Position numbers and translations under genes: made by a program. Below are positions 5,839-6,134 of a stretch of DNA of 6,134 nucleotides, in pieces. The notes under the pieces were generated by a model. It searched no databases and had not been told where the DNA came from. It worked only from the letters and a program-made list of their open reading frames with translations. Source of the stretch: Flavobacterium sp. UBA7680 (lineage in GTDB: Bacteria; Bacteroidota; Bacteroidia; Flavobacteriales; Flavobacteriaceae); NCBI RefSeq assembly GCF_002482975.1, contig NZ_DLHA01000027.1:1-6134 (forward strand). The letters run 5' to 3'. Numbering within the stretch: the first letter of the stretch is position 1; each line of letters begins with the position of its first letter.

Positions 5839-5872
5839 CGCTTCAAAATTTTACAATCAAAACAAACAGAAA

Positions 5873-6134
5873 ATGAAAAGATTTTTTTACACGCTGATGT
5901 CAGTTTCAGCACTGGGCCTGAGCCTGAGCAGTTGCGAAAGCAATAACAAGCCCGCTGCCGCAGATAAGCCAGGTACCTTTGACCCCAATACTTGTTTTGT
6001 GCCCAATGCCATGGCCATGTGCACACCGGAATGTCTGGAGGTAATTGTGGATACCCACAAAATATCTACCCAGCAATCTATTGTAGCCAGGGCCGGTATC
6101 ACAACCATACCTTACGAAATATCCACGCCTGCCT
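5873..6134 (+). CDS. N-terminal part of a lipoprotein, unknown family
   Basis: Eighty-seven codons are visible before the window ends, with no stop. The start MKRFFYTLMSVSALGLSLSSC is a lipoprotein signal peptide: basic n-region, hydrophobic core and lipobox LSSC with the lipidated cysteine at residue 21. The mature protein begins ESNNKPAAADKPG, a flexible linker, and then enters a folded-looking part with C41, C50 and C54 (PNTCFVPNAMAMCTPECLEVIV), which could form disulfides. It is exported and membrane-anchored, with sorting to the outer membrane likely for this phylum. The start is supported by the signal peptide, the A-rich leader and the -7 box at 5831-5838. Codon use is richer in G and C than in the central genes, consistent with host origin. 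No family could be assigned from this part. Confidence 0.85.
   Translation, partial: MKRFFYTLMSVSALGLSLSSCESNNKPAAADKPGTFDPNTCFVPNAMAMCTPECLEVIVDTHKISTQQSIVARAGITTIPYEISTPA

Larger units (their letters stand above)
5500..5872. other. Divergent intergenic regulatory region
   Basis: This 373-base region separates the minus-strand 128-residue gene from the plus-strand lipoprotein gene. It holds a possible minus-strand promoter (5613-5643), a perfect 10-bp inverted repeat (5693-5724) and a perfect plus-strand -7 box (5831-5838). No gene is supported here. The inverted repeat lies between the two promoters, where an operator acting on either or both genes would be placed. Confidence 0.5.

Noticed and set aside
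1..6134. CRISPR arrays, tRNA or rRNA genes, insertion sequences
   Set aside because: No regular repeat-spacer pattern, no cloverleaf or rRNA-like stretch, and no transposase were seen on either strand.

Overview
The window looks like a piece of a Bacteroidota chromosome, plausibly of the Chitinophagaceae/Sphingobacteriaceae type; this is inferred from sequence style, not from a database match. The signs are several perfect TAnnTTTG -7 promoter elements with A-rich, Shine-Dalgarno-poor leaders, a short-signal lipoprotein, and tight genes on flanks of moderate GC. The middle (about 750-4815) is clearly more AT-rich than both flanks and looks like an acquired accessory block.

Layout. 1-345: no convincing gene; it holds a bidirectional terminator-like hairpin and a cluster of short repeats. 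346-531 (-): a 61-residue single-pass membrane protein. 556-641: a perfect -7 box, a small hairpin and a strong terminator, which together look like a small RNA or an attenuated leader. 746-3462 (-): a HEPN-like/STAND NTPase of about 905 residues, split in two by a -1 frame change at about 1882-1888. 3694-4815 (-): an unrecognised 373-residue protein with a PD-(D/E)XK-like signature and a cysteine cluster. 4816-5112: hairpins and no gene. 5113-5499 (-): a 128-residue helical protein of unknown function. 5500-5872: a divergent regulatory region with a perfect 10-bp inverted repeat. 5873-6134 (+): the start of a lipoprotein that runs off the window.

How they may work together. The two AT-rich genes lie head to tail on the minus strand: the putative nuclease comes first, then the STAND protein. 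STAND proteins with a HEPN-type N-terminus, a nucleotide-binding core and a TPR-like sensor end are typical of anti-phage or abortive-infection switches. The best reading is a candidate two-gene defence module: the STAND protein senses and switches, with HEPN RNase and/or the 373-residue protein as effector. The frame break means the STAND gene is either inactivated, expressed by -1 frameshifting at a canonical G GGA AAA heptamer, or made as two polypeptides. Sequence alone does not decide between these. The flanking genes look like unrelated host genes.
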